Assembly (NCBI RefSeq): GCF_000818395.1
Contig: NZ_JWJG01000028.1
Coordinates: 4,914,615 to 4,978,614 of the forward strand
Length of the DNA: 64,000 bases
Reading direction: 5' to 3'
DNA from: Noviherbaspirillum autotrophicum
GTDB taxonomy: Bacteria; Pseudomonadota; Gammaproteobacteria; Burkholderiales; Burkholderiaceae_D
The notes beneath the pieces were generated by a model. It made no database searches, was not told where the DNA came from, and worked only from the letters and a program-made list of their open reading frames with translations. The position numbers and the translations under genes were made by a program. Of the stretch, positions 8,114 to 18,100 are shown piece after piece. The stretch's first letter is position 1, and every line of letters starts with the position of its first letter.

Positions 8114-9973
8114 TTATTTTTCGCCCGCCAGCGGAATTTCCGCCCACACCATCGTACCCTTGCCGGGTTCGGAGCGCACATCGAAACGCCCGCCCAGAAG
8201 CGTGATGCGCTCCTCCATGCCGGACAATCCCATGCATTCGCCGCGTGCCTGCAGCGGCCTGCCGGCTGCCACGTCGAATCCGCGCCCGTCGTCGCGCACC
8301 TTGATCTGCAGCGCGCCACGGTACGCTTCCAGCTTGACCGAGACATGGCGCGCCTCGGCGTGGCGCACGGCATTGGTCAAGGCTTCCTGGATCACGCGGA
8401 AAATCGCGGTTTCCAGGCCGGGCGCCAGGCGCGGCAAGTCGTCGGCATGGAAGTAGGCGTCGAAGCCGGCTTCGCGCGCCTGCTGGTCGAGATGCCAGCG
8501 CACGGCGGCGACCAGCCCGAGGTCGTCGAGCTGCGGCGGGCGCAGGCCGAGAAACAGCCCCTTGACCCGCGCCAGCGTATCGTCGCACATGGCCACGCTG
8601 TGCCTGATGGGCGTGCGGCACTCCGGCCCGGAACAGTTATCCAGCGACTCCAGCTTGAGCTTCACGGCCGTCAGCGCCTGGCCGATTTCGTCATGCAGCT
8701 CGCGCGCGATATGGCGCCGCTCATTTTCCTGCACGTCGAGCATGCGCTCGGACAGGCGGTGCAGCCGGCTGTTGGCTTCCTTCAGGCGCTCCAGCGTGAG
8801 GTTGCGCTCGCGCAGATCGGCATACAGGTGGAGCGAGCCGCGGCTACCGTCCTTGCCGCCCTGGTAGGGCGCGGCCCACAAGGCGACCTCGACCAGGCCG
8901 CCGTCTTTGCGCCGGCGCGTCAGCTCGATGCCGTTGCGCCGCGCGCCGCGCAATTCATCCGCCAGCATTTTCCGGAATTGCGCCATGTCCTGTTCCGGCG
9001 TGATGGGCGGCACCCGCCCCTGCACTTCATCGCGCCGCCAGCCGAACAGCCGCTCGGCCGCCGGGTTCCATAGCATCACCCGCCCCGCTTCATCGAGCAG
9101 CAGGATGGCCAGCGGCGACACGTCGACCAGCATCTGCAACTCATCCTTAGCGCGCAGCAACTCCGACTCCAGCAGGCGCCGCTCGGTGATGTCGCGCACC
9201 ACCTTGCCGTAACCGCGCAGGTGCCCCGCCTCGTCGCGCAGCGCCGTGATCGACGACATGGCGAGAAACGGCTGGCCGTCGCGGCGCACCAGCCAGCCCT
9301 CCACTTCCAGACTGCCGTCGCGCTCGGCGGCGGCGAACAGCTGCTGCGGCAGCCGCATTTCCCGATCTTCCGGCCGGAAGAAGCTGGCGCATTCCCTGCC
9401 GATCGCGTCGGCCGCCGTATAGCCGGTCATGCGCTCGGCACCTTCATTCCAGCTGGTGATGCACCCGCGGGTATCGAGGGTGACGATGGCGTATTCCTTC
9501 ACGCTGCGCACCAGCAGGCGAAAGCGCTCTTCGGTATCGAGCAGGGCGGCGCGCTGCTCGGTGACGTCGATGCAGCAGCCGACGTAGCCGGTGCATGTGC
9601 CGCGCGCGTCATGGCAGGGCGCCGAGCGCGACTGCACCCAGCGGTAGGCGCTGTCGGCGCGCCGCAGGCGGTAGGACAGCGTCACGGGCTGCCGCTGCCG
9701 CATCGCGTCCCGCAACAGGGCAAGGCAGCCGCGCAGGTCATCCGGATGAACGCCCTCCTGCCAGCCGTCGCCCTGCTCCTGTTCCAGCGTCCTGCCGGTG
9801 AACTGCAGCCACGACGGGCTCACGTAAGTGCATTGTGCGTTGGCGTCGCACATCCACATCATCGCCGGATTGAAATGCGCCAGCGCATGCAGGCATGCAC
9901 GATAGTCGTCGTGGCCCTCGGCGCTGGCGAAGTCATCGGTATCGGCGGTCGGGCTTGACATGGGTGTAGGCAT
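8114..9973 (-). CDS. PAS-PAS-PAS sensor histidine kinase, NarX/HisKA_3 type
   Basis: A 619-residue soluble kinase. Three PAS units are visible (about 28-140, 150-265 and 275-395), each ending in a C-terminal PAC-like block such as VVRDITERR. The HisKA_3 dimerisation domain has phospho-acceptor His in RRHIARELHDEIGQAL (~420), followed by a HATPase_c domain with N box EALTNAVRHAEA, G1 VRDDGRGFD and G2 GLSGMEERITLLGG. There is no membrane segment, so the signal is cytoplasmic (redox, ligand or cofactor in PAS). It is co-transcribed with the LuxR-type regulator immediately downstream. The start is uncertain between two ATGs 12 nt apart (9973 or 9961). Confidence 0.9.
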   Translation of the reverse strand: MPTPMSSPTADTDDFASAEGHDDYRACLHALAHFNPAMMWMCDANAQCTYVSPSWLQFTGRTLEQEQGDGWQEGVHPDDLRGCLALLRDAMRQRQPVTLSYRLRRADSAYRWVQSRSAPCHDARGTCTGYVGCCIDVTEQRAALLDTEERFRLLVRSVKEYAIVTLDTRGCITSWNEGAERMTGYTAADAIGRECASFFRPEDREMRLPQQLFAAAERDGSLEVEGWLVRRDGQPFLAMSSITALRDEAGHLRGYGKVVRDITERRLLESELLRAKDELQMLVDVSPLAILLLDEAGRVMLWNPAAERLFGWRRDEVQGRVPPITPEQDMAQFRKMLADELRGARRNGIELTRRRKDGGLVEVALWAAPYQGGKDGSRGSLHLYADLRERNLTLERLKEANSRLHRLSERMLDVQENERRHIARELHDEIGQALTAVKLKLESLDNCSGPECRTPIRHSVAMCDDTLARVKGLFLGLRPPQLDDLGLVAAVRWHLDQQAREAGFDAYFHADDLPRLAPGLETAIFRVIQEALTNAVRHAEARHVSVKLEAYRGALQIKVRDDGRGFDVAAGRPLQARGECMGLSGMEERITLLGGRFDVRSEPGKGTMVWAEIPLAGEK

Positions 9974-10172
9974 CGTCCGGTTGGAACATGCGCCGCCAAA
10001 TTCTTGTCGGCTTTACCAAGGAAGAGTGGCAACTATTCCCCTTAGTTCCGTTGTCCTGGGAAAATTCATAGACCGTGCAAGACCACGTTTCGCCATCGGC
10101 GAAATTGCATGAAGGGAATTTTGTGACAGGCAACCGTCAGAGCTTCATCCCGGGCAAAACAGCTGAACCGGT

Positions 10173-10535
10173 TCAGAAGCATTGCATCGAGGTGCCGTTG
10201 CGCTGACAAAGCTTGCCGCTCCCGTTCAGGAAAGTGCCGTTGGCGCCGCCGTTGTAGCGGTTCCCGCCAGTATCCCAGCATCCGCCCGGATCGCACACGC
10301 CCACCGTCGGCGCCGGCGCCGTCGCACCATGCGGCGGCACGATGACGGGCGCGGACGTGGCCGACGTCACTGACTGCGCGCCGGGGCGTTCGGGGCTGCG
10401 CGCCACCGCGCGCCGTGGCGCCGCAGCCGGGTTCGCGCACTGCGCCTCGGCCTGCGCCGTGCACTTGCCGGGATGGTGAGCAGCGCAAGCGGCAAGCGGC
10501 AGCAGCAGGCCGATCCAGACGTACATCGTTTTCAT
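10173..10535 (-). CDS. small lipoprotein of unknown function
   Basis: A 120-residue protein with a type II signal peptide: MKTMYVWIGLLLPLAAC, with the lipobox LAAC at 14-17. The mature part has a low-complexity Ala/Pro linker and a Cys/Gly/Asn-rich end (VCDPGGCWDTGG, NGGANGTFLNGSGKLCQRNG). The four late cysteines suggest disulphides. No family name was recognised, but a small C-terminal module of this kind recurs in Burkholderiales lipoproteins. A GGAGG site sits 6 nt before the ATG. It follows the exonuclease gene after 22 nt on the same strand. Confidence 0.7.
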   Translation of the reverse strand: MKTMYVWIGLLLPLAACAAHHPGKCTAQAEAQCANPAAAPRRAVARSPERPGAQSVTSATSAPVIVPPHGATAPAPTVGVCDPGGCWDTGGNRYNGGANGTFLNGSGKLCQRNGTSMQCF

Positions 10536-10557
10536 GGGCAGCCTCCGGAGGCGATGG

Positions 10558-11178
10558 CTATTGCGCGAATGCGCTGTGCAGGAAAGCCGGCACCTTGGCG
10601 GCGCTCAAGCCGTTGACGCGCGCCAGCAACTGCGGTTCGATGTGCGGCACGCCATAGCTGCGCGCCAAGTGTTCGCCGATGTGGATCAGCACCTTTGCGC
10701 TGACCTCGGCATCGGCCTCGGCCCGGTGCGCGCTGCCGGAAAAACGGATGCCCAGCGCAGCTGACAGCGCCGACAGCTTGTAGCTCGGCAGTCCCGGGAA
10801 CAGGCGGCGCGCCAGCTTGAGTGAACAGACCATGCGTTCGTACTGCGGCGCAAGCCCGAGGCTGCGGCTTTCCGCCGTCAGGAACTTTTCGTCGAAACTG
10901 GCATTGTGGGCCGACAGCGTATCGCTGCCGATGAAGCGCAGCAGCGCCGGCACCACTTCCGACACGCACGGCGCGGCATCGACCATCGCCTGCGTGATGC
11001 CGGTCAGCTGGGTGATATAGAACGGCACCCGGACGCCGCAATTGACCAGGGACACGAAGCGCTCGACGATGCGCCCGTCTGCGATGCGCAGCGCGGCGAC
11101 TTCGGTGATGCGGTCGCCCGCCGCCGGACTCAGGCCGGTGGTTTCGAAGTCGAGCATCACGATGGGTTGGTTGAACAT
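10558..11178 (-). CDS. DnaQ-like DEDDh 3'-5' exonuclease
   Basis: A 206-residue exonuclease of the DNA polymerase III epsilon/RNase T superfamily. Exo I is VMLDFETTGLSP (D10, E12), Exo II is SAHNASFDEKFL, and Exo III is GSAHRAEADAEVSAKVL, with the His and Asp of the DEDDh set. It would remove 3' nucleotides from DNA or RNA using two metal ions. No polymerase or UvrC-like domain is attached, so it is a stand-alone nuclease rather than the replicative proofreading subunit. The starting ATG at 11176-11178 begins directly with the first beta strand. Confidence 0.88.
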   Translation of the reverse strand: MFNQPIVMLDFETTGLSPAAGDRITEVAALRIADGRIVERFVSLVNCGVRVPFYITQLTGITQAMVDAAPCVSEVVPALLRFIGSDTLSAHNASFDEKFLTAESRSLGLAPQYERMVCSLKLARRLFPGLPSYKLSALSAALGIRFSGSAHRAEADAEVSAKVLIHIGEHLARSYGVPHIEPQLLARVNGLSAAKVPAFLHSAFAQ

Positions 11179-11421
11179 GGAACGGCGGGCCCGAGGCCGG
11201 TATTGCGGAATTGACAGGAAGAGTGCGGCGATGCCGGGAAGCCCCCCGGCAGACGCGCACGCCCCCGATTCTACGCCAGCGCTGGGGCGCTGTCGCGCCC
11301 GCGTCCTGGCGCCGCCGCTCCCTGTGGCGGTTCCAACCGGCTACACTATTGTTTTTTCGCCGCCAAGATGCCCCTTGCCGGGCCCTCTGGCGCTCCACTT
11401 CACCGAGATAGCCGCCCGATC

Positions 11422-12495
11422 ATGACCACCTTTAATGTCGAAAACGTCAACGTCACTTCCTTCGATGCCATGCCCACGCCGCAAGAGCTGCATGCGCGCC
11501 TGCCGCTGTCGGAGCGGGCCGGCAGCGTGGTCACGCACAGCCGGGAGGTGCTGCGCAACATCCTCGACCGCCGCGACCCACGCCTGTTCGTGGTGGTCGG
11601 CCCGTGCTCGATCCACGATCCGGTCGCCGGGCTCGACTATGCGCACCGCCTGCGCGCCTTGCAGGATGAAGTCAAGGACACGCTGCTGCTGGTGATGCGG
11701 GTGTATTTCGAAAAGCCGCGCACCACCACCGGCTGGAAGGGCTACATCAACGACCCCGACATGGACGACTCTTTCCACATCGAGCGCGGCATGGCCAATG
11801 CGCGCCAGTTTTTGCTCGACGTGTGCGAGCTCGGCCTGCCGACGGCGACCGAGGCGCTCGACCCGATCTCGCCGCAATACCTGGGCGACCTGATTGCGTG
11901 GACCGCGATCGGCGCGCGCACCACCGAATCGCAGACGCATCGCGAAATGGCGTCCGGCCTGTCGACGCCGGTCGGCTTCAAGAACGGCACCGACGGCGAT
12001 ATCAGCATCGCCATTAACGCGATCCTGTCGGCCTCGCACCCGCACTCGTTCCTCGGCATGAACGACCAGGGCCGCACGGCGATCGTGCGCACCCGCGGCA
12101 ACCGCTACGGCCACGTGGTGCTGCGCGGCGGTGACGGCCGCCCGAACTACGATACGGTATCGGTTGCAATGGCCGAGCAGGCGCTGGCCAAGGCCAAGCT
12201 GCCGGCCAACATCGTGGTCGACTGCTCGCATGCGAACAGCTTCAAGAATCCGGAATTGCAGCCGCTGGTGATGGCCGATGTCGTCAACCAGATCCGCTTC
12301 GGCAACAAGTCGCTGGTCGGCGTGATGATCGAATCAAATATTGCCGCCGGCAAGCAGTCGATTCCGGCAGACCTGTCGCAACTGAAGTATGGCTGTTCGG
12401 TGACCGACGGCTGCGTCGGCTGGGAGACGACGGAAAAGATGCTGCGCGAAGCGGATGCGAGGTTGCGCGACGTGCTGGCTGCGCGCATGAAGTAA
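11422..12495 (+). CDS. aroG: class I 3-deoxy-7-phosphoheptulonate (DAHP) synthase
   Basis: A 357-residue enzyme of the AroF/AroG/AroH family condensing phosphoenolpyruvate and erythrose 4-phosphate, the entry step to aromatic amino acids. Hallmarks: VVVGPCSIHDP, MRVYFEKPRTTTGWKGYINDP, GARTTESQTHREMASGLS, VGFKNGTDG, DCSHANS (metal site) and SVTDGCVGWE near the end. The N-terminal extension before the barrel is the regulatory arm; which aromatic amino acid inhibits it cannot be decided, so the aroG symbol is tentative. ATG 11422 is preferred because it starts at the usual family N-terminus; an in-frame upstream ATG at 11368 adds 18 unusual residues. Confidence 0.93.
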   Translation: MTTFNVENVNVTSFDAMPTPQELHARLPLSERAGSVVTHSREVLRNILDRRDPRLFVVVGPCSIHDPVAGLDYAHRLRALQDEVKDTLLLVMRVYFEKPRTTTGWKGYINDPDMDDSFHIERGMANARQFLLDVCELGLPTATEALDPISPQYLGDLIAWTAIGARTTESQTHREMASGLSTPVGFKNGTDGDISIAINAILSASHPHSFLGMNDQGRTAIVRTRGNRYGHVVLRGGDGRPNYDTVSVAMAEQALAKAKLPANIVVDCSHANSFKNPELQPLVMADVVNQIRFGNKSLVGVMIESNIAAGKQSIPADLSQLKYGCSVTDGCVGWETTEKMLREADARLRDVLAARMK

Positions 12496-12506
12496 CAGGC
12501 GCATGC

Positions 12507-12539
12507 GGCCGGGCCGGGCGGAAAGCGCCCGGCCCGGCC
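12507..12539. terminator. GC-rich hairpin between convergent genes
   Basis: A perfect 14-bp inverted repeat (12507-12520 and 12526-12539) with a 5-nt GAAAG loop, 12 nt after the DAHP synthase stop and 28 nt before the stop of the convergent small gene. There is no long T tract on either side, so it may act as a bidirectional stem or mRNA-end barrier rather than a classical intrinsic terminator. Confidence 0.55.
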
Positions 12540-12566
12540 ATTCATGGAATTGATGGGGCAGCAGGA

Positions 12567-12878
12567 TCAGCGGCGCGCGGCGGCCGCATCATCTCTTTCT
12601 TTTTGCGCCTTCACTTTTTCCAGCGCTTCCTCGAAAGTCGGGATCGAAACCGGGTCGCTGGCCGGGAAGGTTTCTTCGATCGCTTCATCCAACAATGCCT
12701 GCGCGCGCTCTTCCAGATCGTCGGAGTGCAGCTTGTGCTCCTTGATGTCGCGCGAGGACGCATCCTCCGGCGCCACATCGCTCGGCGTCACCGACGAGGA
12801 TTGGATTCCCTGCGAACTGGTGGGCTCTACCCGTTGCCCCTTGTTATGTTTCTCGCTGCTTCTATTCAGGATCGGCAT
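12567..12878 (-). CDS. conserved small acidic protein of unknown function
   Basis: A 103-residue hydrophilic protein. The second half carries a helix rich in acidic and Ala/Leu residues (EERAQALLDEAIEET) followed by FPASDPVSIP, a short motif I associate with a family of small uncharacterised proteobacterial proteins. No signal peptide or membrane helix is seen. The ATG at 12876-12878 has GGAG about 8 nt upstream. The same frame can be read much further upstream through the cytochrome genes, but that is a shadow. Function unknown; a stress-related role is only a guess. Confidence 0.7.
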   Translation of the reverse strand: MPILNRSSEKHNKGQRVEPTSSQGIQSSSVTPSDVAPEDASSRDIKEHKLHSDDLEERAQALLDEAIEETFPASDPVSIPTFEEALEKVKAQKERDDAAAARR

Positions 12879-13061
12879 GATCTTGCTCCATGTCACATTC
12901 ACTCGAAGGGAGGGGAAAATCGACCTTCCCCTCTTTCTTATCCGATAGTTCGACGCACGATAAGTTTCCTCAAAAAGTAGCGTTTTATGCATGCGGCGGC
13001 GCAGGCGCGAGGACGGCGGGCGACTTACAATGCCGTTACATCGTCGCCAACAAGAACAAGC

Positions 13062-13793
13062 ATGCCGCCGCTCATTCATCGCTTCCTGCCAATCCTGGCT
13101 GGCCGCTTCCTGGCCAGCCTTGTTCTTGCCAGCGGCGCGGCAGCAGCGCAGCAGGCGGCCGATCCGACCGCCATCGGCAAGCGCGTCGCGCCATGCATGG
13201 CGTGCCATGGGAAGGAAGGCCGCGCCGCGCGCGACGGCTATTACCCGCGCATTGCCGGCAAGCCGGCCGGCTACCTGCATCACCAGCTGCTCAACTTCCG
13301 CGACGGCCGGCGGCGGCAATATCCGTTGATGGCATACATGGTGCAGCACCTGTCGGACGCCTATCTGGAGGAAATGGCGAATTACTTCGCCGCGCAGGAA
13401 GTCCCCTATCCGCCTCCGCCGACGCTGGACGTGTCGCCCACCGTTCTGGAAAAAGGGCGCGCGCTGGCGATGTCGGGCGACGCCTCCCGCAAGATTCCGG
13501 CCTGCGTTGCCTGCCACGGCAAGGCATTGACCGGCGTTGCGCCGTTCATTCCCGGCCTGCTCGGCATCCCGCGCGATTACATCAATGCCCAGTTCGGCGC
13601 CTGGCGCAGCGGCGCGCGGCGCGCCATGGCGCCCGACTGCATGGGCCAGATCGCCCGCCAGCTGAGCCCGGAAGACATCAGCGCCGTCTCGGCCTGGCTG
13701 GCCACGCGCCAGGTGCCGGCCAAGGCGGCGCCGGCACTGGCCCTTCCCGCTCCGCTGCCTGTGGCATGCGGCAGTGTGCCGGAGGCGAGGTAA
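13062..13793 (+). CDS. periplasmic diheme cytochrome c (c4/c553-like)
   Basis: A 243-residue protein with a cleavable signal peptide (hydrophobic LPILAGRFLASLVLASGAAAAQ) and two heme c sites, CMACHGKEG and CVACHGKAL, in two similar cytochrome halves as in cytochrome c4. It is an electron carrier in the periplasm. The start at 13062 is picked because the signal peptide begins there; the longer frame adds 25 arginine-rich residues. Three nucleotides separate its stop from the next cytochrome gene, so both are made together. Confidence 0.85.
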   Translation: MPPLIHRFLPILAGRFLASLVLASGAAAAQQAADPTAIGKRVAPCMACHGKEGRAARDGYYPRIAGKPAGYLHHQLLNFRDGRRRQYPLMAYMVQHLSDAYLEEMANYFAAQEVPYPPPPTLDVSPTVLEKGRALAMSGDASRKIPACVACHGKALTGVAPFIPGLLGIPRDYINAQFGAWRSGARRAMAPDCMGQIARQLSPEDISAVSAWLATRQVPAKAAPALALPAPLPVACGSVPEAR

Positions 13794-13796
13794 CCG

Positions 13797-15059
13797 ATGA
13801 AGCGCGCCGCCATTGCCGTCCTGACCGTGCTGTTCATCGCCATCGTCGTCACGCTGTATTACGGCTTGCGGGAAGACGCCGGGCCGCCGGCTTCGGCCGT
13901 CGCCGACCGGGCCGGGCAGCTCGCCAGGGGCGCCTATCTGGCGCGCGCCGGCGACTGCCTGGCCTGCCATACGGCGCGCGGCGGGGTAGCCTACGCCGGC
14001 GGCCGGGCCATCAGGACGCCGTTTGGCACCGTCTACGCGCCCAACCTCACGCCGGACCGGGACACCGGCCTCGGCAGCTGGAGCGCCGACGATTTCTGGC
14101 GCGCGCTCCATAACGGCAAATCGAAGGGCGGCAAGCTGCTCTATCCGGCCTTTCCCTACCCAAACTACACCAAGGTCACGCGCGCCGACTCCGATGCGCT
14201 GTTCGCCTATCTCCAGTCGCTGCCGGCGGCGCACCAGCCCAATCGCGAGGCGGACATGCGTTTCCCGTTCAACCTGCGCGCGCTGCTGATCGGCTGGCGC
14301 GCACTGTATTTCCGGCCCGGCGTGTACCAGCCGCAGGGCTATCAGAATGCAGAATGGAACCGCGGCGCCTACCTCGTGCAGGGACTCGGCCACTGCAATG
14401 CCTGCCATACCCCGCGCAATTTCCTGGGCGCTACGCAGGACGGCGGCGAGTTGCGCGGTGCGATGATCCCGCTGCTCGACTGGTACGCCTCGTCGCTGAC
14501 CGGCGAAGCCGATACCGGCTTGGGCAGCTGGGACATCCCGCAGATCGCGCGCCTGCTCAAGACCGGGGTGTCGGACCGGGGTGCGGTGTCCGGGCCGATG
14601 GCCGAAGTGGTGCGCGAAAGCCTGCAATACCTGAGCGACGACGACATCCGCGCCATGGCGCTGTACCTGAAGCGGCTGCCGCGCGCCGGCGACGAAAGGC
14701 CACTCGCGCCGGAAGACGAAAAGACGCTCAAGCTCGGCGCATTGCTGTACGAAAGGCATTGCGCCGACTGCCACAAGGCGTCCGGCGAAGGCGTGCCGCC
14801 CGACTATCCGCCGCTGGCCGGCAACCGTGCCGTGGTGCTCGATGCGCCGGTCAATCCGATCCATGCGGTGCTGCATGGCGGCTACCCGCCGAGTACGCAA
14901 GGTAACCCGCGCCCCTATGGCATGCCGCCGTTCGCCAATGTGTTCAGCGACGAGGAAGCCGCCGCCGTAGTGTCTTACATCCGCAATGCTTGGGGCAACC
15001 AAGCGTCGATGGTTTCATCTCAGCAAATAAACCGTTACCGGGCCGTGCCGTTGGAATAA
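13797..15059 (+). CDS. triheme cytochrome c, alcohol/gluconate dehydrogenase cytochrome-subunit type
   Basis: A 420-residue protein with an N-terminal membrane anchor/signal (IAVLTVLFIAIVVTLYYGL, ~5-23) and three heme c motifs: CLACHTARGG, CNACHTPRNF and CADCHKASGEG. The spacing and the intervening blocks (TPFGTVYAPNLTPD, FPYPNYTKV, YLKRLP) match the cytochrome subunits that take electrons from PQQ alcohol dehydrogenase or FAD gluconate/sorbitol dehydrogenase and pass them to ubiquinone. No dehydrogenase gene is adjacent; the nearest candidate is the GMC oxidoreductase at 24.4-26.2 kb. It is coupled to the upstream diheme cytochrome gene. Confidence 0.88.
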   Translation: MKRAAIAVLTVLFIAIVVTLYYGLREDAGPPASAVADRAGQLARGAYLARAGDCLACHTARGGVAYAGGRAIRTPFGTVYAPNLTPDRDTGLGSWSADDFWRALHNGKSKGGKLLYPAFPYPNYTKVTRADSDALFAYLQSLPAAHQPNREADMRFPFNLRALLIGWRALYFRPGVYQPQGYQNAEWNRGAYLVQGLGHCNACHTPRNFLGATQDGGELRGAMIPLLDWYASSLTGEADTGLGSWDIPQIARLLKTGVSDRGAVSGPMAEVVRESLQYLSDDDIRAMALYLKRLPRAGDERPLAPEDEKTLKLGALLYERHCADCHKASGEGVPPDYPPLAGNRAVVLDAPVNPIHAVLHGGYPPSTQGNPRPYGMPPFANVFSDEEAAAVVSYIRNAWGNQASMVSSQQINRYRAVPLE

Positions 15060-15076
15060 TCCCACCCAGAAACATA

Positions 15077-15105
15077 TTGTCATAAATGCAATTACGTGAT
15101 GAAAT
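15077..15105 (+). promoter_or_regulatory. possible promoter of the vgrG cassette
   Basis: TTGTCA (15077-15082) and TGAAAT (15100-15105) are 17 nt apart in an A+T-rich spacer, about 40 nt ahead of the vgrG ATG, which has an AAGGAAG ribosome site. The -10 match is weak. Confidence 0.3.
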
Positions 15106-15143
15106 ATTGTTAGCTTAATGTTAACTATTTCACAAGGAAGTGC

Positions 15144-18100
15144 ATGTTTGACACCACCCAAGATGCCGTCGGCGACGCCGCGCATTTTGCTCCGCCGCTC
15201 TCCCCGCAGCTGCCTGGTCTCACGCAAGACACCCGCCTGCTTCGCCTGACAACTGCACTCGGCTCCGACAAGCTGCTGGTGGAACGCATCGATGGCCATG
15301 AAGGATTGAGCGAAGGCTTCTGCTTCGACATCGTTGCCTTGTCGAGCGACGACCGTATTGACTTGAATGCACTGCTCGGGCAGCCGGCGCTGCTGCAGCT
15401 GCTCACGCAACACAGCCGCCGCGACCTTCGTCCGATCCACGGCCATGTCACCGCGTTCGAGCGCATGAGCGCAGACGGCGGCCTGGCGCGCTACCGTCTC
15501 CGGCTGGAACCCTGGCTGGCGCTGCTGCGTCACCGTCGCGACAGCTATGTGTGGCAGGGCAAGAACGTGCTCGACATCGTGCAGGAGATCTTTGGCGACT
15601 ACCGCGGCAAGGGCAAGCTCGCCCCGTCCTGGCGGCTGGCGCTGGCCGGCCCGAACCAGTACCTGCCGCGCGACGTCTGCACCCAGTACGAGGAAAGCGA
15701 CCTTGCGTTCATCGAGCGCCTGCTGGCAGAAGAAGGTCTGTTCTACTGGTTCGAGCACCAGGCCGATGTTGCGAGCGCCAGCTTCGGCAGCCACACGCTG
15801 GTGATCGCCGACCATAATGGCGCCTTTGCACCGAACGCGCAAAATCCGATCCGCTACCACCGTGCCGCCGCCACCGAAAAGAGCGACAGCATCACCGCGT
15901 GGCATGCGCAGCGCCGTCTCGGCACCAATGCCATTGCCATCGCCAGCTGGAACGACGCGCAAGCAAGCATCATCGGCGCCGAACTGCACACCACGCATGA
16001 CAACGGCGACGTGCCGGACCTGGCCAGCATCGACTATCCGGGCGAGCGCCATTTCGCCGGCCTGACCGAGGCCGAGCGCCATGCCCGCCTGCGCCTGGAG
16101 GCATTCGAAGCGCGCAACAAGACCTATAGCGGCGCCGGCACCGTGCGCACGCTCTCGCCGGGCAGCACCTTCGTGCTGACCGGCCATGCCGTTCATGACA
16201 CCGATCGCGTGGCAGCCGGCGACAATGCGGCCACCTTCGCCGTCATCCGCGTCGAGCATCACGCCCGCAATAACCTGACGTCTGCAGCGCGCGTGCTGGC
16301 CGAGGGCCTGTTCGCCAACAGCGTTTCCAGCGCTCAGCAAAAGCAGGAAGAGGCGCTCTACAGCAACCGCCTCAGCGCGCTGCGCGCCGATATCCCGTGG
16401 CGACCGATGAGCGAGGACGGGCATGGCGCACTGCTGCATCCGAAGCCCACCGCCACCGGCATCCAGACCGCCATCGTGGTCGGCGTTGCGGGCCACGACA
16501 TCAGCACCGAGCGCGACCACCGCATCAAGCTGCAAATGCACTGGCAGCGCGGCGCGCAAAGCCAGAGCCGGCGCCCGCATCCCCAGGAAAACGACAATGC
16601 GCCCGGCAATGATGCCGCATCCATCTGGGTGCGCGTGGCGGAAGCGGCGGCCGGCGCCAACTGGGGCGGCAGCTTCATCCCGCGCATCGGCCAGGAAGTG
16701 GTCGTCGACTTCATCGAAGGCGACATCGACCGCCCGGTCGTCACCGGCAGCCTGTACAACGGCAAGGGAGCGCCGGACGGGCAAGGCAACCAGGTCGCGC
16801 AAGGCGCCGGTCCCGCGGTCGGCAATGCGCCCGCCTGGTTTGCAGGCGCAAGCGGCCATCACGCGCACAATGCCGTGCTCTCCGGTTTCAAGACGCAGGA
16901 GATCGGCCACAGCCAGCACGGCAACGGCGGCTACAACGCGCTGGTGTTCGACGACAGCACCAACCAGCTCGGCGTGCGGTTGCAAACTACCCAGCACCGC
17001 ACGCAACTGAACCTCGGCCACATCAAGCGGCAGCACGACAACGAAAGAAGGCAAAGCCACGGCCACGGCGTCGAACTTACGACCGACGCCCATGGCGCAC
17101 TCCGCGCTGGACAAGGCTTGCTGATTTCCGCCGATGCCCGGCCGGACGCCGGCGCCGCACAGATGGATGCAAAGGAAGCGCGCGCGCAATTGCAGCAAGC
17201 GCATGACCTGCAAAAGAGCCTGGCCGGCGCCGCGCAACAGCACAACGCCTTTGCCGGCACAACATTCGACAAGGACAGGCACGAGCGGCCCGAAAATGTT
17301 CTGGCGCAATCCATCGAATCGCTCGCACACAGCGTAGAGGGAATCAGCACGGCAGACAGCGGCGGCGCGGGCTCGGCCCCGTCCTTCAGCCGCCCCGACC
17401 TCGTCGTCAGCGCACCGGCAGGCATCGCCCTGCTGACGCCGCAGGACATGCATGCCTGCGCAAGCACGGTCACCATCACCGGCGGCGCCGACGTGAGCGC
17501 AACCATCGGCCGCAGCCTGGCCCTGGCGGTCAAGGATGGCATCAGCCTGTTCACCTATGGTGACGCCAAGGCAGGTCGCAAGGACCATGGCGACAAGGGC
17601 ATCAAGCTGCATGCCGCGCACGGCAAGGTCGACGTGCAGGCGCAAAGCGGTGAACTGAAAGCCGCCGCGGACAAGGATGTGAACGTCGCCAGCACGCATG
17701 CGAAGGTGGAAGTGGCGGCCAAGGAGCACGTGCTGCTGACTGCCGGCGGCGCATACGTGAAGATCGGCAGCGGCAGTATCGAGATTCACGCGCCGGGTAG
17801 CGTGCAATTCAAGGCGGCGATGAAGGAGTTGGGCGGGCCGGCGAGCGCGACCGTCGAACTCGTCTCTCTGGCCAAAGGTGAACTAAAACTTGATCCAAAT
17901 GCATCATTGTTCAGCCAGCAAATCGATTTTTCGCATTTGGCAATGAACGAAGAGCCAGGGTTCAACAGCGCCGGCAAATCCTACCGGGTCGTCAAGGAAG
18001 ACGGCACATTCATTACTAGCGGCATTACCAGCAATGACGGCCTCACGGAAAGGATTTTTGCAAACCAAGGTGGGCGCATTAAGGTGGCTATTGAAGCTGG

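Noticed and set aside
12567-15002. Long minus-strand frame of about 811 residues across the cytochrome genes
   Set aside because: Only its last 103 residues look like a protein; the remainder is antisense to two clear cytochrome genes with heme motifs and is Arg/Gly/His-rich.
15015-17807. Minus-strand frame of about 930 residues opposite vgrG
   Set aside because: Composition typical of antisense to GC-rich genes; vgrG is unambiguous.
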